Of a stretch of 64,000 nucleotides of DNA, positions 44,554 to 54,724 are shown piece by piece. Position 1 is the first letter of the stretch. Every line of letters starts with the position of its first letter. The position numbers were made by a program, and so were the translations under genes. The notes beneath the pieces were generated by a model. That model was not told the DNA's origin. It did not search any database and saw nothing but the letters and a program-made list of their open reading frames with translations. Source of the stretch: Maea johnstoni (lineage: Eukaryota; Annelida; Polychaeta; Spionida; Magelonidae); the NCBI GenBank assembly GCA_963942565.1, contig OZ012695.1, positions 7,390,922 through 7,454,921 of the forward strand, in the 5' to 3' direction.

Positions 44554-46214
44554 AATAAAAAAAAATAATCGCCAATTCTTAGCACCCGGTTTCTTAATTC
44601 TAGCTCAATCCCTTCACCATGATATAACTTACCTTAGTAGCTTGGTCTTTTGTGGCGAGAGGAGCTAACTCCAGGACATACCTGAGTGCATCTTTACCAT
44701 TTTTTGTGAGATTGGTTAAGGATTTCAAACAAACCAATAAGAGCAAAATACACATTTAAGTCAAGTATATGATCAACAGCAAAGAAAAGGTTCTTGTAGA
44801 CCTTGGTAAAAGAGAGAGAGGGGGGTTGAGAGAGGGAAAGAATGAGGGGAGTGAGACTGGGAGAGTTTTGAAATGTGTGATAGGTTTGAATAAACCAGCT
44901 AGTTGTTCTGGTGTGTGAAAGTTAATCCAATTGTTTGTTTTGGATCCGTAACTGCATTTGTCCCACAGGGACTTGTAAGTCCCTAGGGAGGACATACAGA
45001 GAGCTCCCTTACCACCCAACTTGACCAAGTCACTAAGTACTCACCACTGCCCCCCAGGCCTTTGGCTCCCTTTGTGTTCCCTATCCCATGGTCTTAGCCA
45101 GCAGGGCGTCTGGGTGCCTTTTTGGACACCATAACCCTTGAAAAAGAACCCCTCAGGACACCCATTTTTTTAGTGTGGAATTTCTAAAAATCTCAAATTC
45201 AAGCTTATAATTGAATTTTTTCATTTCCTTATAATTCCCATGACATTGTTTAATGATATCATGCCTTATTTTGATGAATTTATACATGTCTGTGGTTGAA
45301 ATATGAGTATATTGTAATCCCCCTTAAAATTTGGACACCCAAAAATTTTACAACTGCCAATTTTAGGCACCCAGTTTCTAAATCCTGGCTAAGACACTGC
45401 CCTATCCCCCTATATAGTATTTGTCATGCATCCCACATCAGGTCTGTACCCTCCCCCCAACCTATGCAGATATCCTACCAAATAACTGGTAAGTCCCCTC
45501 CTGTGTCTTTCCGTCTTATACATATATTTAACCCCACATGTATGCAAGCCTCAACTCTTAAAACCATGAGAACCATTAATGGAAAAGGGATTTTTGATGT
45601 GAGATATTGGGTTAGATCAGGAATGTTCATTCTAATGAACTTCTCTGGTTAGATTCACTGTTAACCCGGCTATTTTTTAACTTGAAAGATTCATTTGACT
45701 ATCTATTAAAAGATCTTTTGGCATCACCAAATTTGCAAACATCAGAAAAATCACTTTTTCCTAATTGCCCTGCAACCTATATAGACTGGTTAATGCAGGC
45801 CATTTTAAGTAAACCCCTAAAGACTTAAAAAGTTACCCACATTACTGAATTAGGATTATGTGGAAATCCAGATCAAATAAGTTTGTAAACAGTTCCCATG
45901 ATTCGGTTTGCTCTTGTAAGTGTTGACTATAAATCTGTGTATAAATTAATTACTTTTCTCTAAACATGATTTATGATTCAATTTGTATTTAGAGTGGATC
46001 AGATAGTTCATGATCATAACCAAAATATTCTGAAAACTGAGCAAGTCGTCTTGGCAAGTGTTGAAAAAGGATATTGATTCAGGAAACGTTGCACTTCAGA
46101 TTCATTTGGTCCCTGCTCCTCGGCTCCATCCATCAATTCATCCTGGTAATTATCTTCGTTGAACTGATCAACATCTACTTTCCTAAATCGTGTACTAGCG
46201 GAAGCCTTTGCCAT
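40357..46214 (-). CDS. ARPC5: ARPC5, Arp2/3 complex subunit 5 (p16-Arc), four exons
   Basis: Smallest subunit of the seven-protein Arp2/3 complex, which nucleates branched actin filaments. Coding exons on the minus strand are 46075-46214, 44633-44705, 41427-41603 and 40357-40419. The product is 150 aa (human ARPC5 151). Exon 1 begins MAKASASTRFRKVDVDQFNE, the conserved FRKVDVD start. Exon 2 gives KNGKDALRYVLELAPLATK, exon 3 includes DVLMKYIYRGFEIPS and LLVWHEK, and exon 4 is IGGIGSVVRVLTDRKRV. Introns 2 and 3 have GT-AG ends. Intron 1 is AT-AC with perfect U12-type signals. It starts 313 bp from RPL35 in the opposite direction. Vertebrates have two paralogues (ARPC5, ARPC5L); this is their single pro-orthologue as far as this window shows. 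Introns carry several transposons but no exon is damaged. Confidence 0.97.
40740..40956. mobile_element. PIF/Harbinger-like MITE, 217 bp
   Basis: Ends are GGCCTAAAAAAAGTTGTTTG and CAAACAATTTCTTTTTTTAGGCC's counterpart, with TTTCCTGTAAC against GTTACAGGAAA further in. A TCA triplet lies on both sides. The 3-bp TNA duplication and GGCC tips fit PIF/Harbinger. It sits in ARPC5 intron 3. Confidence 0.85.
41918..42285. mobile_element. ~370-bp interspersed MITE-like repeat, copy 2
   Basis: It shares start (TAGAGCTGCACTCA) and body words with 18224-18628 in the same orientation and lies in ARPC5 intron 2. Ends read TAGAGCTGC and GAGCTA, loosely inverted. Confidence 0.7.
42955..43140 (+). mobile_element. 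Truncated copy of the CATGGTCTTAGCCAG hAT family
   Basis: It corresponds to the left half of the complete copies (AGCCAGCAGGGCATCTGGGT, CTCCTCAGGACACCCA) and abuts the nested pair at 43154. More diverged than the complete copies. Confidence 0.75.
43154..44445 (+). mobile_element. hAT-type MITE interrupted by a second hAT element
   Basis: Ends CATGGTCTTAGCCAG and CTGGCTAAGACACTG are inverted. The 8-mer TTAGTAAA lies directly on both sides (43146-43153 and 44446-44453), the target duplication expected of hAT elements. Removing the inner insertion and its extra 8 bp leaves 313 bp, exactly the length of the intact copy at 45087-45399. It lies in ARPC5 intron 2. Confidence 0.93.
43339..44309 (+). 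mobile_element. 971-bp non-autonomous hAT element nested in another hAT
   Basis: Ends are TAGGGCTGTCAT and ATGACTGCCCTA, flanked by the exact 8-bp duplication CTTATTTT (43331-43338 and 44310-44317). The sister MITE at 45087 has one CTTATTTT at this place, proving the empty site. The subterminal regions repeat TCGATT/ATCGATGCATCGA. An internal 70-80-bp tandem duplication lies at about 43847-44000 (GTGAAT(T/A)(A/)...CACATCAGCCACATTGTT). No transposase is seen. Confidence 0.95.
44706..46074 (-). other. U12-type AT-AC intron of ARPC5 (intron 1)
   Basis: The donor reads ATATCCTTTTT from 46074 down, the branch region reads TCCTTAAC (complement of 44715-44722) and the intron ends CTCAC at 44706. 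All three match the minor-spliceosome consensus. Only this choice joins exon 1 (ending CA, phase 2) to A-AAA-AAT in exon 2 and restores the conserved reading frame; no GT donor is usable there. The intron holds the 313-bp hAT MITE. Confidence 0.95.
45087..45399 (+). mobile_element. Intact 313-bp hAT-type MITE
   Basis: It begins CATGGTCTTAGCCAG and ends CTGGCTAAGACACTG. CCCTATCC flanks it on both sides (45079-45086 and 45400-45407), an exact 8-bp target duplication. It is the uninterrupted sister of the copy at 43154-44445 and lies in the U12 intron of ARPC5. Confidence 0.95.
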
Positions 46215-46527
46215 TTTGTAAGGTGTCTATAACTAAATTCTTCTTGTTATCACTGTCACTTCCGTGTCACGCCCGGCAAGATGTCTGCTGAGCCTCGTTC
46301 TGAGTAAATTTTGTATCACTATCAAATACTTATTTTGTATTGAAAAGAACTATTATTTAACCAAATTCTACTTAATAAATATGTAGAAATTATTATCACG
46401 CATTGTTGTAAGATATTGAGAGTGTTTTTAGTTTGAATAGTATACTTCAAAGTGTTAAGAATTTGAGAGTAAATAACATTGCACTAGCCTCGTTTTCGTT
46501 CTTTTCGAAAATCGGCCATTTTCAATC
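46215..46527. promoter_or_regulatory. Bidirectional promoter between ARPC5 and RPL35
   Basis: Only 313 bp separate the two start codons. It contains an ETS-type site (CACTTCCGTG, about 46257-46266), no TATA box, and near the RPL35 start a pyrimidine tract (CGTTCTTTTC, ending 46506) that could be the 5' terminal oligopyrimidine start of a ribosomal-protein mRNA. YY1-like cores (AAAATGGC/GCCATTTT) lie at both coding starts (about 46210-46217 and 46517-46523). Function is inferred from motifs and gene arrangement. Confidence 0.8.
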
Positions 46528-49500
46528 ATGGTGGGTAACCTAGACATGTCGAAAACAATCCTTTGTCATCGTTATAATCTCACATTAATGCATCAGATCA
46601 GCCCCGATATTTCATCCTAATGCTTTATGTCTTTTGATTTATCTAGATTTCGTATAGCCCAGGGTATGTAGTAGATCGTAATCAAGCATTAAAGTGGTTA
46701 GCACTCCACTGTAGCCATGGCTGAAACTGATGCTTAGGTTAAGTTGTCGGACTGGCTTGACGTGTTTTCGTCAGGAATAACTGACAACCTTGTGTATCGA
46801 GTAGTTCCTGCTTTGTGCTCTCTCATGAGATTAATCCCGTCCTTTTTTTGTAATGTGTGAAATTGTTATAAACGTCTCCATCACAATCAAGATATCGATT
46901 GGCATTGATATCCTTATTCTAGTTTCTCCATTCAGACCAAGTTTGCCTTTAGTTTGGTAGATAAAAACTAGATATCTGGACAAACTGCTATGTGCACTTT
47001 CAGAAGAGACAATCAATATGACTGTTTTGATTTACTTGGCAGTCTCTTAAGAAAAAGAACTGGCTGATCCTAATTACACTCCACCCATGTTACAATACTA
47101 CCTACTAGTATTGTTAGGGGTAATATACATGATTTGACCTGTTACCTTTGATGACTTGTGTCTAGTTTGACCCAAAATGAGCTTCAACTTATTTGACAGG
47201 AATTATTTAATTCTATATGGGCATTCAAGGACTCAAATAATGTCAACATCACTCACTTAAAAACAAGCTCATGTTCAGCATTGCACATTCATGCATCCCA
47301 ACATAGCAAGAGACCTAGCATTCAAATCAGTGTCTGTTTTGATTATTTCTGAAAACATTGATCTCCTCGGTCAGCAAGAAGTGCCGATCCATGGTGGTAA
47401 TAACATAAGAGCAGCTGCATAAAAAAGTTATATCAGATTTTACAAATCTGTATCGCCATCATTCCTGTCATAGTCCATCCATGATGGATGAACATGCCAC
47501 ATAGTATAGAATAATTGTATTGCATTGTAACACCATAGCACATATATTGTGTGGTATAATGAATAAGTATGACATCCCAGCAATGCGCATGGTCAGCACA
47601 CTGCTCAGATATTGCACTTCACAAGTGGGTTTTGTAGGTTTCTACCTGTCATGGATCATCCATGTCTGGAAGGGGGCAGGTGGTATGATAAAACATAACG
47701 TTCCAGCGCAATGCGTAAGTGAGTTTTGAAAGTTTCAACTTTTCATGGATTTGGGGAGGATGGGGTTGTGGTTTGGTGTAATAAAACAAATATGCCAGCC
47801 CTACACCCTCGGGTGACAATGCTCACTCAGGGTAGACAATCATGTTGGCCACTCCAGGGATGTATTATTTGTATAATGGGACATGCACAGGATTGTTCCA
47901 CATATGATTGAAGTTTACTTGATCTTGGTATATTTTCATTCCAGGCAAAGAAGGCTTCCAAGTTGAGGTTGCTCTCCAAGGATGAGCTCATGCATGAGTT
48001 CGCCAGCTACCAAAAGGTATGTCTGAAGAAATGCTCACATTTTGATTTCATGTTGGATAGCTAAGGTGCACACCTGCTCTTAAAGTTCTGATAGAACCTG
48101 TAAAATTACTTTTAGGCTGTGTCCTTAAAAAATTGACCTCTTCAAATGAGGTTTTGACAAAATACTTGTAGACGTTGTACGGTTGTACATAGTGATAATG
48201 ATAATAGCAGTAAACAATCCTTTATTCCATGATGGCACAGCCATTCTGCCCGTCCAGATTAAGCTACTCATCATCTTATTCTTTTACTAAGTACATTTGA
48301 TGCGAAGTACCTATTGCGTCAAGTAGGGCAATTAACACTTCAGCCATGTCTTAAAAGATAGCTTGTTATGAAAGATGATCATTAATTCAAGAAAAACTAA
48401 CTGAAATTTCCCACTGCAATACAAACTATTGCCTATTTAAAAAAGGTTTTCAAGACGTATAAAAATATATTGCATTAAGTAAAATATTGTAATTTATTCA
48501 CAAGAAGTAGTTCAGTATTAATCATGTTTTGTTCATTGGGTATATATGTAAAATCTTTGTCTACAACTTGTTCTATTATTTCAGGAGTTATCCAGTCTGC
48601 GTGTGGCCAAGGTTACAGGTGGTGCTGCAGCCAAGCTTGCAAGAATGTAAGTATATTCTCCACCTCATCAAAGACTCTCCTAGGAGGCTTACCCCTGCAA
48701 ATAAACATCTCTGCCCTTGAACTGATCAATTTTGATCACCCAATGCCATCCACCGTGCCCCTGATCCAGAATAGGCATGGTCATTCTGTAAATGATCAAA
48801 ACTTGGATATTGTCAGAGTTGTCGAATAAGTGCATTTGGTATTATGAAAATATGCAAGAATCCTAATAAAAAAAGATGAATATGATTCAATACATGAATA
48901 TTTTAGTTAGGAGCCTGAAAATATCAAGGTCAGTCCCCCCATTTAATCGGGATGAACTACTGCCTTTCATTCATTTATGTTGGTTGTTAGGGGAACGTTT
49001 TGTCCCTCATAGAAATCCCCCATGCTGAGTACCAGTTTATATAATAGTAATTAAGTTGCAGTTCAGTCCAAGTTCCTTTGTTGCTACCCTCAGACAGTGT
49101 CTTAGCCAGGATTCAGAAAAGGGGTGTCCAAATTGGCAATAATTGGAGAACATTTAAATGTTTTATATGACATTTATGAACACTTATTTTAGTTTCTTAG
49201 TGTTTTATATCTATCATTTAGCTGGTGAATTCAAGTTGAATCTGTTTTTGTTTAGTGCAAAATCATTCACTATGATGTCTTTTAAGTCTAATTATAGTCT
49301 CCCTTGAAAAATAGGACACCCCAAAATGCAAATATTTTGTCTCATCAAGTAATTAAGCGGTGAATCTTCAACAATTCATTTTGTCCATACCTCCATGCCA
49401 CAACAGTGCCCTATCATGATTTTTAAGAATGTCTGTCTGAAATATCAATCAAATAGTTACTGTCTAATTTAGCTTCTCATCCTCTTCAAATCCTTATGCC

Positions 49501-50325
49501 AACTACATTCAAAATTACAATGTCAAATAAGAGCAATGTCCACTTTAGTCATGTTTATAAAGATGGAAAGATTTGGGTTTCCCTGCAAAATGTGAATAGA
49601 ATTATTTTGAGGAGATTTTCAGGAAACTTATCTGTCCATATAACAGGCTGGACAAATTTTGGCCAAGTCCCTGTCTCGGCAGTGCACTTCTGTTGCAAAA
49701 CAATTATCACTGAAACTTTAAAATGTTTGATTAAAGAAGCTAAATTGATATTTATTTATTAGAACCCATTCCTGTTTGTATAAGCCTGGCTATTCTTGGT
49801 ATTGGCTTTCTCATAAACGCATCTTTCAAAAGAATTTGAAGATGTCATTTAGAGTTCTCCTTCCAGTATGTGTGGTGTTATTCTTTATTTCAAAGTGATT
49901 TTCAAAAGTTTCATACATAGGACATTGCATAGGAAGAGCTACAGGCATGAATGGGTTGATTAGATGTCTTAGAATGTTTGTATAAGAGAATGTTATATGT
50001 TACATAATCCCTGTTTGATATTGCTAATTATTGACTGTTCAAAGCAGTAAGTCATTCCCCTACTAGACTAATATGTTGCTTGTTGTATTTCAGCCGTGTG
50101 GTGCGCAAGTCCATCGCCAGAGTGCTAACCGTATACAACCAGACACAGAAGGCCAACCTGCGTAGACTTCACCAGGGCGACAAGAAGAAGCCTTTAGATC
50201 TGCGCTACAGGAAAACGCGCGCCATCAGACGCTCTCTCACCAAGCACGAGAAGAACATCAAGTCAGCAAAAGAGCTCAAAAAGATCCGCCGTAACCCCTT
50301 GAGAAAATATGCCGTCAAAGCATAA
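46528..50325 (+). CDS. RPL35: RPL35 (uL29), 60S ribosomal protein L35, four exons
   Basis: Protein of the large ribosomal subunit near the exit tunnel. Coding exons: 46528-46530 (ATG only), 47945-48016, 48585-48646 and 50094-50325. All introns have GT-AG ends. The product is 122 aa (human 123). It contains [17 protein letters not shown] and then [19 protein letters not shown] and ends LRKYAVKA, all near-identical to the family. The N-terminal helix ([19 protein letters not shown]) aligns without gaps but is unusually diverged. Exon 1 is inferred: the ATG at 46528 is followed directly by the donor GTGGGTAA, gives phase 0 for exon 2, and restores MAK at the N-terminus. Vertebrate RPL35 also has, as I recall, a start-codon exon. 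Introns are large (1.4, 0.6 and 1.4 kb) for a ribosomal gene; no snoRNA was recognised in them. Confidence 0.96.
49095..49330 (-). mobile_element. Partial copy of the GTCTTAGCCAG hAT family in RPL35 intron 3
   Basis: It begins CAGTGTCTTAGCCAGGAT, the inverted end of the family, and keeps GGGTGTCCAAATTGGCA. The opposite terminus is not recognisable, so it is truncated or strongly diverged. Confidence 0.7.
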
Positions 50326-50357
50326 ACCAAGCGTGATGCCTGTATAAAGAAAAAAAT

Positions 50358-50363
50358 AATAAA
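50358..50363 (+). terminator. Polyadenylation signal of RPL35
   Basis: AATAAA, 33 bp behind the stop codon, typical of the very short 3' UTRs of ribosomal-protein genes. Confidence 0.85.
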
Positions 50364-51111
50364 AAATACTACTAAAAATATAGTTGTATGTTATTTTGTC
50401 CAGGGTCTGTTTATTACAGGGTCTGTCAATAGACCATTCTTCATTTGAAGGGTTGGTACAAGTTCTTGTTACAAAGTTGCAGTGAGGTTTACAATTTACA
50501 GAATTATGGTCTTGATCTAGCAAGTACCCATTATACTATTTTTGTAAATGGAAACTTCAAAAGTTTTCAGACGGACAGCCTTAAACCAGGCATGTCTTCA
50601 AGTGTTCATTGGGAAACAAAGCACCAAGTTGAGAGAAGACTGCAGTGGCTCATGTCTGTGTTTAATTAAGTGAATCATTTTCAACAAAGTTACAGGTTGA
50701 ATTCAGATACTGTATATACAGCTTTTATTTGGCCAGACAAAATTAGAGTATGTTAGAGAGCTTAACACTTGGAGGTCGAGGAAATAGCTTGTGTAAAATC
50801 AAGTGGGACCCCTTGCTACAAGCTGAAAACCAGTTCTAAAGAGAAGAGCATGAAGCAAAGAGGTAGACAAAGGAAACACAACATTTCATTGAAAACATTT
50901 ATTATACTGAAAAAAAGCAGTCAACAACACACCCACTTGCTGTAAAAATCTAGTTTACCCCATTCATAAACATATATATAAATATATCTAGAATGGATAA
51001 ATTCTCTCTTCCATACTTCATTTTGGTTTGAGATTTATTAAAATGAGTAATACATGCTCAACATGGAATAAGTGATTGAAACAACAAAATGCCCATCAAG
51101 ATCTACTGTAA
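50364..51111. other. Intergenic downstream of RPL35
   Basis: No gene or repeat family recognised. Confidence 0.5.
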
Positions 51112-51582
51112 GGCCTAAAAAAAAATTGTTTGTTTCCTGTAACCCGACCGACCCTACCATTTCATTGCCGACCCTACGTCTTTTTACCTCCCGTCGTGAA
51201 ACTTAAAAAAAAATTTTTTTTTAAAAACTATGATCTAAACTACAGGGAAAGGAAAGCAGGGCAGGTTTACAGTTGCACAAAGCACATGCAGCACACCAAA
51301 GCAGGCATGTCTAGGGCTAGGTTGTGTGTCATCCCCTACAGAAGAAGAAAAGAAACATAAGAAACAAGTGACAGGAAACATAAGTGACAGGTAACATAAC
51401 TGACAAGAAGCATGTGACAATGTTAATTACAATTACACAATGTAATAGGTGAATGAAATGTGTTTTTTCAGCATTTTTCCAGGACACCTACTGCTTAATA
51501 CAAAAAAAAAAGATTTACCTACCTACCTACCCTATTTTTTTTGGAACCGTTACAGGAAACAAATAAAAAATTTTTTTAGGCC
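51112..51582. mobile_element. PIF/Harbinger-like MITE, 471 bp
   Basis: Ends GGCCTAAAAAAAAATTG and TTTTTTTAGGCC, with TTTCCTGTAAC against GTTACAGGAAA inside, flanked by TAA on both sides (51109-51111 and 51583-51585). Longest of the three complete copies in the window; the middle differs among copies. Confidence 0.88.
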
Positions 51583-53097
51583 TAATATAGATCAAATTGA
51601 AATATATAAATATTTAGGTCTAGTACTCTACTGTGTTTGCCTATTGAGATAACATGATGAAATGCCCAATGATATTATATAAAAAGCTGAAATTCCCACT
51701 TTTTACCAAACTAACCCCATTCAGCAAACAGTAAATAATGGCAAACATTGGATAAACAATGTCGTAAGTGCATGGTATTTCACAATCTCTTCAGGGTACA
51801 CATCAAATTCATGTATAAAATTCATATCAGAATTATACATCTACATGTAATTCATGTCAGCATTTACATATCTGATTCATATCAGCTCGGGCAGAGATTT
51901 AAGGAATTCTGGGTGGCCAGTTCTGCCATGTCTCTTGTTTAGCTCCCAAATTTGAGGAATAGTCAGAAGAAGATGATGTTAGTTAGCCCTGCCAACATAT
52001 AAGGTATCGCCATCTCCCTCAATACTATAAATATCATCAAATATCACCTGCTCTGCTGTGATTCTCGATGTTGATTGGTCAATCAGATTTCGACATGCAA
52101 CATTCTTACACAATTTAAATGCTAACGTCATCAAGCGTGCACTGCACAATGGACTCAACAATGTAACAAACACCTTTCTGGCATTATAGTTATCTGCAGG
52201 ATCGCCTGGATCGGGCTCTAGTTCCCATGGAGATCACAGGCAATATGTCACAACATGGGCCATATATAATTGTTGAACCAGTGCACATTTGGTGGCTTAT
52301 TTCAGCTAGCTTGTACTTAATACTGTACGTGGAAACAAATTCACAGAGAAAAGGAGATTTACTGAAAGAATCAGTTAAAGAGCTGGTGATAAATTCAGGA
52401 TATTACTTTTTGATATCAGGCATCAAGGTGGCCAGATTAGTTTACATTTAACTCACCGAGTGAAAGCCGAAAGGACGACTAAGTTTGAGTATGAAATGGC
52501 CAGAGGTAGGAGGATCATATGGTGCCATCTATCTGTCATATCTGGTACTACACCATAGTTAGTCAACTTGGAGGGGAATGGTAACTTTTCAGGGACTAGG
52601 AGCCTGGTCCAGGGAAACACTGCACTAAAAAAATCAGACTTGTCTGTTTAACCTAACAGAACATGTATGTATATGCGTACTTTCAGAGATGTTATGAGAT
52701 ATATAATTAATCACAAATAGTTTCCTGGAAATGACCTCCAGTTAGAGACTTGACTGGCCCGAAATTTTTAAGTTACAGGGAGTGTCTTTGTGGCTTCATT
52801 TTTTCACATCTTGAGGATACGCATGGCCCAACACATGGAGTAAACAATTGACAACAAGGCAACATTTTGAGAAATATATATTACTAGATGAAAAATAGGT
52901 GTTACCATCCCACTACCAACATTTTGCGGGATCCTCCAGCACTGGGCACTCTTTGATAGATGAGCTACATTGGAAACTGTTAGACCATGAGTGCACTTAA
53001 CCCATACATGCTTGGAAGTTCCTCAAGACATTGTCTGGATCTATATTGCTTTTGAGAATCAATTTGAAATTAAGAGTGATTTTAAAAACTATATTTA
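51583..53097. other. Intergenic, nothing recognised
   Basis: A minus-strand frame at 51979-52173 looks slightly protein-like but matches no family I know. The rest is AT-rich. Confidence 0.5.
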
Positions 53098-53453
53098 CAG
53101 GCACCAACATAATTTTCAGAACTAACTTGCCATGCCGGGCAAGTAGTTTATGGTTTTGACTTGCCCGAAATAATTTTTGACTTGCCCGAAATAAGTTATA
53201 ACATATGCTAGAAAGGCATGTATTGTTTATCATGAATTTAAAGATTTGAAAACCAATTTTCTTTTCAGTTTTGTTGAATTGTTTGCATATTTCTGGGTAT
53301 TCGGGCCATTCACTATAAAAAAAAAGTGTTCAGTGTTCAGAAAATCAGCTTGCCCATTCGGGCAAGTGAAAACTAAAATGTACTTGCCCGAAAGCCCTTT
53401 TTTCAAAAATTCACTTGCCGGGGCAAGCGGGCTAGTACTTATGTCGGTGCCTG
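53098..53453. mobile_element. MITE with CAGGCACC ends
   Basis: It starts CAGGCACCAACATAA and ends TTATGTCGGTGCCTG in inverted form. The interior is a set of ACTTGCCCGAAA and CGGGCAAGT words pairing across the middle. ATTTA lies on both sides (53093-53097 and 53454-53458), a possible 5-bp target duplication. Superfamily uncertain. Confidence 0.8.
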
Positions 53454-54275
53454 ATTTAATAATAATATAATAATTATTGGAATTTATATAGTGCCATTTC
53501 CATTCATAATATGTTCAAAAGCGCTGCACATTGTCATATTTGAAGTAGAGTTGACAGTAATCTTCAGAATTATAAACCTCCTTCAAATATTTTCCCAACT
53601 TAACTTTTTCCTGCAGTATTGCATCAAAGTTGTCAGGCTGATTTTGGCTGCTTTGAGCATTAATGGGTTAAGGGGCACTAGGCCTGCTGTTAGGCATGCA
53701 CTTTTACTGTGCTAGTGAACCTGCACTGCTGCTTAACAAGAACATTGTAAGTGAAGGTTTTTATGAAAGATATACTTTAAAAGAAATATTTCTATCTAGA
53801 TTTTTTGCTAAAAAATCTTGTGTCTAAAAGCCCTAGTAGTAATCAACAAATAACTGGTTCCAGGGCTCCATTGATAAATAACTCTTGTGAGGTCTACAGC
53901 ACCAAAAACTGACCCAACAAATATGCAGATAACTCTTGGCTAATGTATCATTTGGGATTTTTTGAAGATATGTTGATCCTAACACAACCTATGTTCCCCT
54001 TCAAATAATTTGTGAATTATTGATTTTAAATGAATACTATTTATAGTAAATTACTTATTTTGATTCAAGCTCAAAAGAACTTCTCTCATGAAAAACTTCC
54101 ATACTGGTACTTAGAGTGCGTAGAATAGCAAACAAAGAGAGATTAAAACTCAATAAAAGTATTCTATATAATTGGATGAAAAAGTGTTCACAATGAAGAT
54201 AAACTTAAGTGAAATGTACTTTTGAGGAATGAGGAAAGATTGATATTGCAAAACTATTTGTTTTATAATATTTTT
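53454..54275. other. Intergenic, nothing recognised
   Basis: No gene, RNA or repeat family is supported here. Confidence 0.5.
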
Positions 54276-54435
54276 CAGGCTACTCTGTTTAATCCGGATT
54301 TTCGTCTAAACCGGACAGATTGGAAGGTCACTGTCCCTTCCTATACATATAATTCCTATACGCATAATTCAGATTTTGCCTAATCCATACAGAAATTGAG
54401 GGTCCACATCAGTCCGGATTAAGCAGAGTTGCCTG
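54276..54435. mobile_element. 160-bp MITE with 25-bp inverted ends, pogo-like
   Basis: The left end CAGGCTACTCTGTTTAATCC pairs with GGATTAAGCAGAGTTGCCTG at the right with three mismatches in 25 bp. CAGGC...AATCCGGA ends resemble Tigger/pogo-derived MITEs. A TA follows the right end; the left TA is not clear. Confidence 0.8.
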
Positions 54436-54680
54436 TATTTAGATAGCATTCTAAACCACTATCAACTGCCCTTGTGTTGTTCTTTTTGGTAGGAATCTAT
54501 GTTTGATTTTATAAACACTGACATTTTTCGGTCCTTTTACATTCCTGTCCATTTTAGAGGTGAAATAGAAATCTATATATTTTACTTCAATACTAGACAC
54601 TTGATAATGTTTCAACTTGAAGACTTTATATTTATAGCAAACAGTGAGGAAGAGGTATAGAACTGTCGCTGTTATGTCGC

Positions 54681-54686
54681 TTTATT
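54681..54686 (-). terminator. Polyadenylation signal of NTMT1
   Basis: AATAAA on the minus strand, about 40 bp behind the NTMT1 stop codon. Confidence 0.7.
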
Positions 54687-54724
54687 CAATAAAACCTTGA
54701 ATCACTTCTCTCTTTTAGATAAGA

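Noticed and set aside
46014-46074. Continuation of ARPC5 exon 1 to an in-frame stop at 46014
   Set aside because: Similarity to ARPC5 ends at FLN; the U12-type AT-AC intron explains the break and restores the frame in exon 2.
46531-50093. Intronic snoRNA in RPL35
   Set aside because: Only isolated partial box C-like words (ATGATGG) were seen, without a paired box D and terminal stem.
51979-52173. Minus-strand 64-residue frame with a histone-fold-like look
   Set aside because: No motif could be matched to any histone-fold or kinetochore protein, and no splice context was found.
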